Source: Aeromicrobium chenweiae (GTDB taxonomy: Bacteria; Actinomycetota; Actinomycetes; Propionibacteriales; Nocardioidaceae). Taken from it: DNA of 64,000 bases. The DNA lies in assembly GCF_003065605.1 (NCBI RefSeq), contig NZ_CP026952.1:62001-126000 (forward strand), in the 5' to 3' direction. Shown here one piece after another: positions 42,287 through 52,174 of the stretch. A program made the translations under genes and the position numbers. The stretch's first letter is position 1, and each line of letters begins with the position of its first letter. Below the pieces are notes generated by a model, which saw only the letters and a program-made list of their open reading frames with translations, ran no database searches and was not told the DNA's origin.

Positions 42287-43096
42287 ATGCGCGTCCGTCA
42301 CCTCAACTGCGCCACCTTCTCGCCGCCGCTGGTCGGCGAGGTGGTCTGCCACGTCTTGCTCCTCGAGACCGACGAAGGCCTCGTCCTGGTCGACACCGGC
42401 CTCGGGCTCGACGACTACGCGGCCCCGAAGGGACGGATGGGGCCGACCCGCCTGCTCCTCCGGCCGGTCTCCGGGGCGCCGGACACGGCCCTGCGCCAGG
42501 TGGAGGCCCTGGGCCGGTCGGCGGCCGACGTCACCCACATCGTCCTGACCCATCTCGACTTCGACCACATCGGCGGGTTGTCTGACTTCCCGTCGGCGAT
42601 CGTCCACACGACCGCGGACGAGCACGCGGCGGCGATCACCTCGCCGGACTTCCTCGACAAGCGCCGCTACCGCCCGGCGCAGTGGGCGCACGGCCCGGCG
42701 TGGCAGCTTCACGGGGGCCGCGGCGACATGTGGCGCGAAGGACTGACCGGCCACGAGGTGCTGCCCGGCATCACCATCGTCCCAATGCCGGGGCACTCGC
42801 GCGGGCACGCTGCGGTCGCCGTCGACGCCGGGGGTCGGGGGCTCCTGGTCCATGCCGGTGACGCCGTGTTCGACGCCTCGTCGTACGCCGCGGTGGCGCC
42901 ATCGGGCCGACCGCTGGCGAAGGCGCCGATGCTGCGCGCGTTCGAGCAGGTAGTGGGTCGCGACCGCCTGGCCATCGTCCGCAACCACCGGACGTTGCGG
43001 CGTCTGAACGAGATTGCGGACGTGACGGTCCTGCCCGCGCACGACAAGCGGATCCTCGACGACCTGGCGGGACCGAGGAGCCGCCCTCAGTCGTAG
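42287..43096 (+). CDS. MBL-fold metallo-hydrolase
   Basis: 269 residues of the metallo-beta-lactamase fold with the first metal motif THLDFDHIGG, a second His in MPGHSRGHAAV, the bridging Asp in VHAGDAVFD and a final His in LPAHDKRIL. This is close to the lactonase/glyoxalase-II-like branch (quorum-quenching lactonases among them), but the substrate is not readable from sequence. ATG 42287 fits the leaderless pattern. It lies between the polysaccharide island and the exporter genes, with no operon partner. Confidence 0.85.
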   Translation: MRVRHLNCATFSPPLVGEVVCHVLLLETDEGLVLVDTGLGLDDYAAPKGRMGPTRLLLRPVSGAPDTALRQVEALGRSAADVTHIVLTHLDFDHIGGLSDFPSAIVHTTADEHAAAITSPDFLDKRRYRPAQWAHGPAWQLHGGRGDMWREGLTGHEVLPGITIVPMPGHSRGHAAVAVDAGGRGLLVHAGDAVFDASSYAAVAPSGRPLAKAPMLRAFEQVVGRDRLAIVRNHRTLRRLNEIADVTVLPAHDKRILDDLAGPRSRPQS

Positions 43097-43185
43097 AAGC
43101 CGGACCGGGTTCCTCGAGCAGGGCCGGGCCCGTCGGCTGCCAGCCCAAGAACTCGCGGGTCTTCGCGCTCGACGCGGGGAGGCAT

Positions 43186-43320
43186 CTAGGCGGCCAGTGA
43201 CTGGGAGCGCAGCGTGCGGCGCTTTCTCCATGAGGCGCAGGCGGTGTCGATGGCGAAGCCGGCCAGGACGAGCGCGGAGCACGCGCCCCAGAACATGCCA
43301 ATCAACCACAGGCACGTCAT
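43186..43320 (-). CDS. Possible small single-pass membrane protein
   Basis: 44 residues with one hydrophobic span (LIGMFWGACSALVLAGFAI) and a basic C-terminal tail (SWRKRRTLRS). No family recognised and no clear ribosome site or -10 box, so coding is uncertain. Confidence 0.3.
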   Translation of the reverse strand: MTCLWLIGMFWGACSALVLAGFAIDTACASWRKRRTLRSQSLAA

Positions 43321-43444
43321 CACGGCGAGAGGTTGCCCCGTGCGGCCGGCTCTCGCCGCCCTATTCCCGCGCTGACGCACATGACCGAGTGACGGACAGC
43401 ACGCGACATTCCGGTGGCTATCTGGAGACCGGCTCCGTAATGTG

Positions 43445-43466
43445 ATTGCGTCAAGCAATTGCCTTG
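43445..43466. promoter_or_regulatory. Palindromic leader upstream of MFS exporter A
   Basis: ATTGC-GTCAA-GCAAT (43445-43459) followed by TTGCCTTG (43459-43466). The same TTGCCTTG octamer and CAAG/CTTG arms occur in front of the paralogous exporter at 52175. TAATGT at 43438-43443 may be the -10 box. Possibly a shared operator. Confidence 0.35.
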
Positions 43467-43503
43467 GCTAACTACTTTTGCGTCTTTCTGAGGTTGTGCC
43501 GCT

Positions 43504-44949
43504 GTGCCCACGTCCACCCGTCGCACCCATTACTGGGTGACTTTCGCCGTCCTTGCCGTCTCCGTCGCGTCCTACACGCTGATGCAGTCGCTGACCGTCC
43601 CGGTGCTGTCCGAGATCGAGGCGGAGTTCGACACGAACCAGAACACCGTGACCTGGGTGCTGACCGCGTACCTGCTGTCGGCCTCGGTGTTCACCCCGAT
43701 CATGGGACGTCTCGGCGACGCGTACGGCAAGCAGCGCATGCTCGTGATCTCCCTGGCGGCGCTGGCGCTGGGCTCGCTGGCCGCGGCGCTGGCCCCGACC
43801 ATCGGCCTGCTGATCCTCGCCCGCGTCATCCAGGGCGTCGGCGGTGGCGTGCTGCCGCTGGCGTTCGGCATCATCCGCGACGAGTTCCCGATCGAGAAGA
43901 TCGGCGGAGCGGTCAGCATCGTGTCGTCGCTGCTGGCGGTCGGCTTCGGCGCCGGCATCGTCCTGGCCGGCCCGCTCACCTCGTCGCTGGGCTTCCGCTG
44001 GCTGTTCTGGCTGCCGTTCATCGTCACGGCGACCGCCGCCGTCGTCGCGGTCCTCGTGGTCCCGGAGTCGCCGGTTCGGACGCCAGGGCGCATCGCGATC
44101 CTGCCCGCCGCCCTGCTCTCCGGCTGGCTCATCGCACTGCTGCTCGGCCTGAGCCAGGCGCCCGACTGGGGCTGGGGCTCGCCCAAGGTCATCGGCCTGC
44201 TCGTGCTCGCCGTCGTCCTGCTCGTGGCGTGGATCCGCGTCGAGCTGGTCGTCGACGTGCCGCTCATCGACATGAAGATGATGCGCCTGCCCGGCGTGTG
44301 GACCACCAACCTCGTCGCACTTCTGCTCGGCGTCGGCATGTACGCCTCGTTCGGCTTCGTCCCGCAGTTCAACCAGACGCCCAGCTCGAACGGCTACGGC
44401 TTCGGCTCCTCGATCACGGAGTCGGGCCTGATCCTGCTGCCCTCCGCGATCATGACCTTCCTGACCGGCCTGGTCGCCGCCCGGATCGCGCGCCGCATCG
44501 GCCCCAAGACCGTCGTGGTCATCGGCTCGGTGATCGGCGCGGCCGGCATGTTCCTGCTCGCGTCCTTCCACGACGAGAAGTGGCAGGTCGCCCTCGCCAA
44601 CGCCATCTCCGGCACGGGCATCGGGCTCGCCTTCGCGTGCCTCGCGGGCCTCATCGTCGCGGCGGTCACCCCGCAGCAGACCGGCGTGGCCAGCGGCATG
44701 AATGCCAACATCCGCACGATCGGCGGCTCGATCGGCACCGCCGTGATGGCCAGCATCGTGACCGCGCACTTCCTGCCCAGCGGCTTCCCCAAGGAGATCG
44801 GCTACACGGCCGGCTTCCTGGTGCTGGGCTTCGCGCTGCTCGCCGCAGCTGTCGCCGGACTGGCGATCCCGTCCGTGTCCGAGAAGAAGCTCGAGAGCCG
44901 GATCGACCAGGAGCGCAACGACCGCGAGCTCTCGATCATGGGCGCCTGA
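43504..44949 (+). CDS. MFS exporter A (DHA2-type)
   Basis: 481-residue transporter with about 14 membrane helices. Motif A-like GRLGDAYGKQRMLVISLAAL and motif C-like ARVIQGVGGGVLPLAFGIIR identify the DHA2 drug:H+ antiporter family. Function: proton-driven efflux of an unknown compound. GTG 43504; the leader contains palindromes suggesting local repression. It is the parent of the truncated copy at 46693-46889 and is closely related to the exporter at 52175. Exporter B follows after 13 nt. Confidence 0.9.
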   Translation: MPTSTRRTHYWVTFAVLAVSVASYTLMQSLTVPVLSEIEAEFDTNQNTVTWVLTAYLLSASVFTPIMGRLGDAYGKQRMLVISLAALALGSLAAALAPTIGLLILARVIQGVGGGVLPLAFGIIRDEFPIEKIGGAVSIVSSLLAVGFGAGIVLAGPLTSSLGFRWLFWLPFIVTATAAVVAVLVVPESPVRTPGRIAILPAALLSGWLIALLLGLSQAPDWGWGSPKVIGLLVLAVVLLVAWIRVELVVDVPLIDMKMMRLPGVWTTNLVALLLGVGMYASFGFVPQFNQTPSSNGYGFGSSITESGLILLPSAIMTFLTGLVAARIARRIGPKTVVVIGSVIGAAGMFLLASFHDEKWQVALANAISGTGIGLAFACLAGLIVAAVTPQQTGVASGMNANIRTIGGSIGTAVMASIVTAHFLPSGFPKEIGYTAGFLVLGFALLAAAVAGLAIPSVSEKKLESRIDQERNDRELSIMGA

Positions 44950-44962
44950 CCCGGCATCACCC

Positions 44963-46399
44963 ATGCATCCCCACCGAGCTGCCGCGATGCCGGCGCGATG
45001 GACCGTGGGGATTCTGTCCGTCGGCGTCGGGTCGTTCGGGCTGCTGCAGTCGCTCATCGTCCCGGTGCTGTCGCAGGTGCAGGAGCGGTTCGACACCGAC
45101 CAGGCCACGACTGCCTGGGTGCTGACCGCCTACCTGCTGTCGGCAGCGGTGGCCACGCCGTTGATCGGACGCATCGGCGATGCCGTGGGCAAGCAGCGGA
45201 TGCTGATCGTCACGCTCCTGCTGCTGGCGCTCGGCTCCGTGATGGCTGCCCTCGCCCCGACCATCGGTTGGATGATTGCGGCGCGCGCGGTGCAGGGCCT
45301 CGGCGGTGGCGTGCTGCCCCTGGCGTTCGGCATCATCCGCGACGAGGTCTCCCCGGCCCGCGCGGGCACCGCGGTCGGCATCGTCGCCTCGCTGGTCTCG
45401 GGCGCGTTCGGGATCGGCATCGTCCTGGCCGGTCCGATCGTCGACGCACTGGGGTACACGTGGCTGTTCTGGCTGCCGGCGATCTCCACGACCCTGGCCG
45501 CGGTGGCAACTCTGCTGTTCGTGCCGGAGTCGCCCGTGCGGATGGCCGGCCGCATCAGAATCGTCCCCGTGGTGCTGCTGTCGGCGTGGCTGACCCTGCT
45601 GCTGCTGGCGCTCAGCGAGGGCAACGACCTCGGCTGGGCGTCGGCGCCGATCCTCGGCATGTTCGCCGGCGCGGCCGTCGTGTTCGCCGGATGGCTCCGG
45701 TCCGAGCACCGGCCGGCGGTGCCGCTCATCGACGTCCGACTCATGCGCACCCGTGGCGTGTGGACCGCCAACGTGGTCGCCCTGGTCGCAGGAATCGGCA
45801 CGTTCGGATCGCTCGGCTTCCTTCCCCAGCTGCTCCAGACCCCGTCCGCGTCGGGCTACGGGCTCGGGGCGTCGATCTCGCAGTCCGGGTTGATCCTGCT
45901 GCCGGCGTCGGTCACGGGGTTCGTGATGGGATTCGTCGCGCCTCGGATGGTGCGGCGGTTCAGCGTGCAGCGGGTCATCTGTGTGGGTCTGGTTCTGAAC
46001 GCACTCGCCTACGGGGCCGTGGCGCTCTTCCATGATGAGAAGTGGCAGGTGGCCACCTGGATGTTCTTCCAAGGCATCGGCATCGGCTGCGTGGTGTCGA
46101 GTCTCGCTGGGGTCGTGCTCCGGTCCGTGCCGCCGGAGCAGACCGGGGCCGCCAGCGGCATGAACGCCAACATCCGCCTCGTGGGCGGCTCGTTGGGCAC
46201 GGCGCTGATGGCGGGCATCATCACGGCACGCACCGGCGTGGGCGGCTACCCGCTCGAGGCCGGGTATCGAGATGGCTTCCTCGTGCTGTCGCTGGCGGCG
46301 CTGCTCGGAGCCGGGGTGTCCCTGCTGATCCCGGCGCTCTCCGGGCCGGCGACCGCCTCACCCGAGCCTCGCGCGGACACGGCACGCGCCCGGGCGTAG
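44963..46399 (+). CDS. MFS exporter B (DHA2-type)
   Basis: 478 residues, about 14 helices, a diverged paralogue of exporter A (GRIGDAVGKQRMLIVTLLLL and AVQGLGGGVLPLAFGIIRDE). ATG 44963 lies 13 nt after the exporter A stop, so they form an operon; an in-frame ATG at 44987 is an alternative start. Its C-terminal tail is different and shorter than that of A. In the duplicated segment further right, the equivalent position lacks this gene. Confidence 0.87.
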   Translation: MHPHRAAAMPARWTVGILSVGVGSFGLLQSLIVPVLSQVQERFDTDQATTAWVLTAYLLSAAVATPLIGRIGDAVGKQRMLIVTLLLLALGSVMAALAPTIGWMIAARAVQGLGGGVLPLAFGIIRDEVSPARAGTAVGIVASLVSGAFGIGIVLAGPIVDALGYTWLFWLPAISTTLAAVATLLFVPESPVRMAGRIRIVPVVLLSAWLTLLLLALSEGNDLGWASAPILGMFAGAAVVFAGWLRSEHRPAVPLIDVRLMRTRGVWTANVVALVAGIGTFGSLGFLPQLLQTPSASGYGLGASISQSGLILLPASVTGFVMGFVAPRMVRRFSVQRVICVGLVLNALAYGAVALFHDEKWQVATWMFFQGIGIGCVVSSLAGVVLRSVPPEQTGAASGMNANIRLVGGSLGTALMAGIITARTGVGGYPLEAGYRDGFLVLSLAALLGAGVSLLIPALSGPATASPEPRADTARARA

Positions 46400-46402
46400 C
46401 GG

Positions 46403-46700
46403 CTACGCCAGGACGCTGCTCGCCGGACGCGGGGCCAGGTCCTTGCCCTCGCCGTACTCCTGCGTCGACACCGGTGAGACGCGCTCCGGGTCGGCCCCGG
46501 CCTCGGCGAACACCTCGCGGGCGATCTCGAACCAGCTGCGCGGCTTGCCGCCGCTGGTGACGTGGTGGGTGCCGTACGGGGCGGACTCCGCCAGCAGGCT
46601 CTGGATGCCCGCGGCGAGGTCGCTCGTGTAGGTCAGGCGACCCACTTGGTCGTCCACGACTGTGGGGGAGATGCCGCGATCGGCCAGGGACCGCATCGTG
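46403..46700 (-). pseudogene. Truncated rmlD fragment (C-terminal 97 codons)
   Basis: Encodes the last 97 residues of an RmlD-type protein ending APRPASSVLA. About 87 of 97 residues match the end of the intact rmlCD gene at 47132-48472. It has no N-terminal NAD domain and no start region of its own, so it cannot function. Its upstream end stops abruptly at GCATCGTG (46693-46700), where sequence of an MFS gene begins. Confidence 0.9.
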
Positions 46701-46889
46701 ATCGCGCACTTCCTGCCCAGCGGCTTCCCGAAGGAGATCGGCTACACGGCCGGCTTCCTGGTGCTGGGCGTTGCGCTGCTCGCCGCCGCCGTCGCCCGCC
46801 TGGCGATCCCGTCCGTCTCCGAGAAGAAGCTCAAGCGCAAGATTGACCAGGAGCGCAACCACCGCGAGCTCTCGATCATGGGAGCCTGA
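46693..46889 (+). pseudogene. Truncated MFS exporter fragment (C-terminal 64 codons)
   Basis: Encodes the last 64 residues of exporter A, including the tail HRELSIMGA; about 57 of 64 match. Similarity to exporter A continues a few bases past the stop. It begins at the same GCATCGTG octamer where the rmlD fragment ends, so the two fragments form one recombination junction. Not functional as a transporter. Confidence 0.9.
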
Positions 46890-47131
46890 CCCGGCGCATC
46901 ACATCGGGTTCGTCCGGTTGCGGGCTCGATACCGCCCGTGTCGGAGGCGATGCGGGCACGCATCGCCGTACTTGATCCTGCACCGGAGCCTCGACCGTCT
47001 CCACCGTTTGCGCACGCTCATGACCCCGAAGAGGGCCATTCTCGAAGATTCTGACGCCGGGAACCGCAGCGAATTTCCAGCACCACCGGGCTGAGCGTCC
47101 CTCGACGCTCGTGGGCGCCGAGCCCGAGCCG

Positions 47132-48472
47132 TTAGGCCAGGATGCTGCTCGCCGGGCGGGGAGCGAGATTCTTGCCCTCGCCGTACTCCTGCGTCGACAC
47201 CGGTGAGACCCGCGACGGATCCGCGCCGGCCTCGGCGAACACCTCGCGGGCGATCTCGAACCAGGTCCGCGGCTCACCACCGCTGGTGAGGTTGTGGACG
47301 CCGTACGGGGCTGACTCGGCCAGCAGGCTCTGGATGCCCGCCGCGAGGTCGCTCGTGTACGTCAGCCGGCCCACCTGGTCGTCCACGACCGAGGGAGAGA
47401 TGCCCCGCTCGGCGAGCGACCGCATCGTGGCGATGAAGTTGGGGCCTTCACCGACGACCCAGCTCGTCCGCACGATGTAGTGCTTGGGGACGGTCATGAC
47501 GACCGCGTCGCCGGCAGCCTTCGTCTGGCCGTAGACGCCGAGCGGCGAGAACAGCTCCTCGGTCGTGTGCTCCTGCTCCTCGCCGTCGAAGACGTAGTCG
47601 CTGGACACGTGCACCAGCGTCAGGTCGTGGGCGATGGCCGCGCGGGCCAGCTCGACCACGCCGTGGACGTTGATGCGCCACGCGTCACGACGACCCTGCA
47701 GCGTCTCGGCCTCGTCCACCTTCGTGTAGGCGGCGGCGTTGATGACCGTGTCGAAGCGCGTCCAGTCGACGTCTGCGTACGCGGCCAGGTCGGCGATGTC
47801 GAACTCGCTGCGCGACCACGCCGTGGCGTTCGGCAGCTGCTTGACCAGCTCGCGGCCCAGCTGTCCGTTGGCGCCCAGGATGAGCGTGCGGGGGGAGTCG
47901 GGGTCCGTCGTGCTCCTGGACTCGAGGTCCATCGGGGTGATCTGCGACAGCCGCGGGTGGGCCCGGTCCTTGTCGGACAGCTCGCACAGTTCCAGCGGGA
48001 TGGGCCACTCGATGGCCACGGTCTCGTCAGCCAGGTTGAGGAAGGTGTACTCGGCGTCGGGCGTCCAGTGCGCGTTGACCAGGTACGTGTAGGCCGTCTT
48101 CTCCTCCAGCGTCTGGTAGGAGTTGCCGACTCCCTTGGGCACGAAGATCGCCTGGCCGGGGCCCAGCTCGGCGGTGAAGACCGTACCGAACGTGTCGCCC
48201 GCGCGCAGATCGACCCAGGCGCCGAAGATGCGCCCGGTCGCCACCGAGATGAACTTGTCCCAGGGCTCGGCGTGGATGCCGCGGGTCGTGCCAGCGGCCT
48301 CGTTGTAGGAGATGTTGTTCTGCACCGGACCGAAGTCGGGCAGGCCCAGCGCGGTCATCTTCTCGCGCTGCCAGTTCTCCTTGAACCAGCCGCGGTTGTC
48401 CCCGTGGACGGGCAGGTTCAGCAGCAGGACGCCGGGGATGGACGTCTGGTGGATGGTCAGGTCAGTGGGCAT
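47132..48472 (-). CDS. rmlCD: dTDP-4-dehydrorhamnose 3,5-epimerase / reductase fusion
   Basis: 446-residue bifunctional enzyme for the last two steps of dTDP-L-rhamnose synthesis. Residues about 1-185 are the RmlC cupin epimerase (NNISYNEAAGTTRGIHAEPW with the catalytic His, and VPKGVGNSYQTLEEKTAYTY). Residues about 195-446 are the RmlD reductase (ILGANGQLGRELVKQL NAD site, NAAAYTKVDEAE, SSDYVFDGEE, YGQTKAAGD). GAGG lies just before ATG 48472. It sits downstream of rmlB across a palindromic repeat array and is the source of the truncated copy to its left. Confidence 0.93.
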   Translation of the reverse strand: MPTDLTIHQTSIPGVLLLNLPVHGDNRGWFKENWQREKMTALGLPDFGPVQNNISYNEAAGTTRGIHAEPWDKFISVATGRIFGAWVDLRAGDTFGTVFTAELGPGQAIFVPKGVGNSYQTLEEKTAYTYLVNAHWTPDAEYTFLNLADETVAIEWPIPLELCELSDKDRAHPRLSQITPMDLESRSTTDPDSPRTLILGANGQLGRELVKQLPNATAWSRSEFDIADLAAYADVDWTRFDTVINAAAYTKVDEAETLQGRRDAWRINVHGVVELARAAIAHDLTLVHVSSDYVFDGEEQEHTTEELFSPLGVYGQTKAAGDAVVMTVPKHYIVRTSWVVGEGPNFIATMRSLAERGISPSVVDDQVGRLTYTSDLAAGIQSLLAESAPYGVHNLTSGGEPRTWFEIAREVFAEAGADPSRVSPVSTQEYGEGKNLAPRPASSILA

Positions 48473-48508
48473 GTCGCCTCGTTCGGGTGGCGTTCGGCAG
48501 GTGGGAGT

Positions 48509-48667
48509 GTCGCCTCGCTTCGCTCACGGTCGGCCGCAGGCGGCCTCCCTGGCGACCGAGGGTGGGGTTCGGGTGTCGCCTCGCTTCGCTCACGGTCGGC
48601 CGCAGGCGGCCTCCCTGGCGACCGAGGGTGGTGCGTACGGTCGGCCGCAGGCGGCCTCCCTGGCGAC
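48509..48667. repeat. Palindromic repeat array 1
   Basis: Two near-identical 48-bp units (48509-48556 and 48575-48622, a 66-bp period) and a third lacking its left end (about 48637-48667). Each unit has outer arms GTCGCC/GGCGAC and an inner palindrome GGCCGC-AG-GCGGCC. Lies between rmlB and rmlCD. The same element, inverted, makes up array 2 at 54859. Confidence 0.9.
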
Positions 48668-48718
48668 CGACGCGCGGGCGGGCTGCTTGGCGACCGGTGA
48701 GGGTTGTTGCTGTGGGCA

Positions 48719-50639
<1,921 letters not shown>

Positions 50640-50648
50640 CGTCCTGAC

Positions 50649-52088
50649 CTAGCTGCCGAGCTCCTCGAGCAAGGCGATGAACCGGGCCGCGGGCTCGGCG
50701 CGGTCGGGGCCGCCGAGGTAGTAGTCGGCGCGCTCGGCACGGACGGCGGCGAGCGGGTCCTTGCCCAGCGCCTGGTCGAGCACGGTCCCGAGCTGGGCCA
50801 GGTCACGGTCGATGACGTACGCCGCCTGCGCCGTGGGGTGGCTGGCGCGGAACTCGTCGGGGTCGGCGTACTGCGCGGCGTACATGACCAGCGGCTTGTT
50901 GCTCGCCATGAAGTCCACGACGATGCCCGACACGTCCGAGACCATCGCGTCGGCGTCGTTGAACGCCTCGATCAGCGGACGTTCCATCTCCTCGGCGCCC
51001 CACCCGTGCGGGCGCTGGGTGCGCTCGTGGTCGGCCTCGAGCATCTCGTTGACGCGGACGATCATCGCCTCCGCCTCGGCGTGGTTCTGGCCCGCGAAGT
51101 GGCGGCGGAAGTGCACGGTGCAGCCGCGGTCGAGCAGCGCCTGCACGATCCGGTCGGCGACGGCCAGCGACGAGACGTTGAGCGAGTCGTCCGCGTGGCG
51201 CCAGGTCGGGGCGTACAGGACGACCGGGGGGCGGGAGCGGCGCTTGGTGCCTGGGCGGATGCCCTCGGTCTGCGGGCGGCCGATGACGCGGATCTTCTCG
51301 GGCGGCAGGGCGAGCCCGGCGGCGGCGAAGCGGTCGATCGCGGCCTGCCCGGCCACCGCCACGAGGTCGTACTGCAGCACGCGCTCGGACGCGCTGAGCG
51401 GCTTGTCGCTGTCGCCGTGCCCGAGGAAGACGTCCGTCGCGTCGGAGGCGGCGATGAAGTCGGCGTTGCTGGCGGCGCCGTGCGGGTAGAACGCGCCGGT
51501 CACCGACGCCGGGATCGCGCCCTGCACGATCGGCGTGCCGGGGTACATCGCGGCCAGCTCGCGGAAGAGTCCCGGCGTGCGCGCGACGATGACCCACGGG
51601 ATGCCCGTCCGGTCGATCCACGGTGACCACATGCCGATGTGCACGCCGACCTTGCCCGCGTACGGGACCGCGAGGCGCGGGCGGAAGGCCTCGACGGCGG
51701 CATGGGACTCGCGGCACCCTGAGGCGTACCGGCCGAGGATCGCGGTCAGCAGGCCCAGGATCACCGCGGCCAGGAGAGCGGCGGCGACCTGGAACGCCGG
51801 GGCGAACAGGATGCACGCCACCGCGATGGCGGTGAGGATTGCGGCGGCGATGGCCCACACCCGGAGGCGGAACGGCGGCGCGGGACTGAGCCACGTGGGC
51901 TGGCCGGGGACGTGCGCGGCCAGCGGGGGACGGGCGGTGACGCTGCGCCGGGCGAGGAGGCCGGTGGAGAGGGCGGCCAGGAGCACCACGAGGGCCACGA
52001 CGATCACGGGTACGACTGTAGATCGTCGCGAGTCGGGGCGGTCGGCGGCCACGGGCGGAGACCGGCTCCGGTTGGTGAGCCGCGTCAC
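50649..52088 (-). CDS. CDP-glycerol:glycerophosphotransferase-like (TagB) membrane protein
   Basis: 479 residues. Two or three membrane helices lie at the N-terminus (STVVPVIVVALVVLLAALST and a second pair near 80-130). A Glyphos_transf domain follows, with VVLYAPTWRHADDSL, FRRHFAGQNHAEAE and ADAMVSDVSGIVVDFMASNK, where His and the Ser-Asp pair are the catalytic signature of TagB/TagF. It likely adds polyol-phosphate or a related unit to a wall polymer linked with rhamnose. GTG 52088 is the first good start; the site has no clear Shine-Dalgarno, so this is moderate. Divergent from MFS exporter C. Confidence 0.82.
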   Translation of the reverse strand: MTRLTNRSRSPPVAADRPDSRRSTVVPVIVVALVVLLAALSTGLLARRSVTARPPLAAHVPGQPTWLSPAPPFRLRVWAIAAAILTAIAVACILFAPAFQVAAALLAAVILGLLTAILGRYASGCRESHAAVEAFRPRLAVPYAGKVGVHIGMWSPWIDRTGIPWVIVARTPGLFRELAAMYPGTPIVQGAIPASVTGAFYPHGAASNADFIAASDATDVFLGHGDSDKPLSASERVLQYDLVAVAGQAAIDRFAAAGLALPPEKIRVIGRPQTEGIRPGTKRRSRPPVVLYAPTWRHADDSLNVSSLAVADRIVQALLDRGCTVHFRRHFAGQNHAEAEAMIVRVNEMLEADHERTQRPHGWGAEEMERPLIEAFNDADAMVSDVSGIVVDFMASNKPLVMYAAQYADPDEFRASHPTAQAAYVIDRDLAQLGTVLDQALGKDPLAAVRAERADYYLGGPDRAEPAARFIALLEELGS

Positions 52089-52117
52089 GAAAGTTCTCGC
52101 TGCGGAGTCGGCGGCCG

Positions 52118-52146
52118 TAAACTCTCTCGGCAAGGTGCTTGCCTTG
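52118..52146. promoter_or_regulatory. Promoter and operator-like palindrome of MFS exporter C
   Basis: TAAACT (52118-52123) as a possible -10 box, followed by GGCAAG-GTG-CTTGCC (52129-52143) and TTGCCTTG (52139-52146), which repeats the motif upstream of exporter A. Confidence 0.4.
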
Positions 52147-52174
52147 TGCAACCATCTTTCCGAAAGGGTCCTCT

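Noticed and set aside
46403..46889. Two small intact genes
   Set aside because: Both are C-terminal pieces of neighbouring genes with no start region; the shared junction shows they are rearrangement products.
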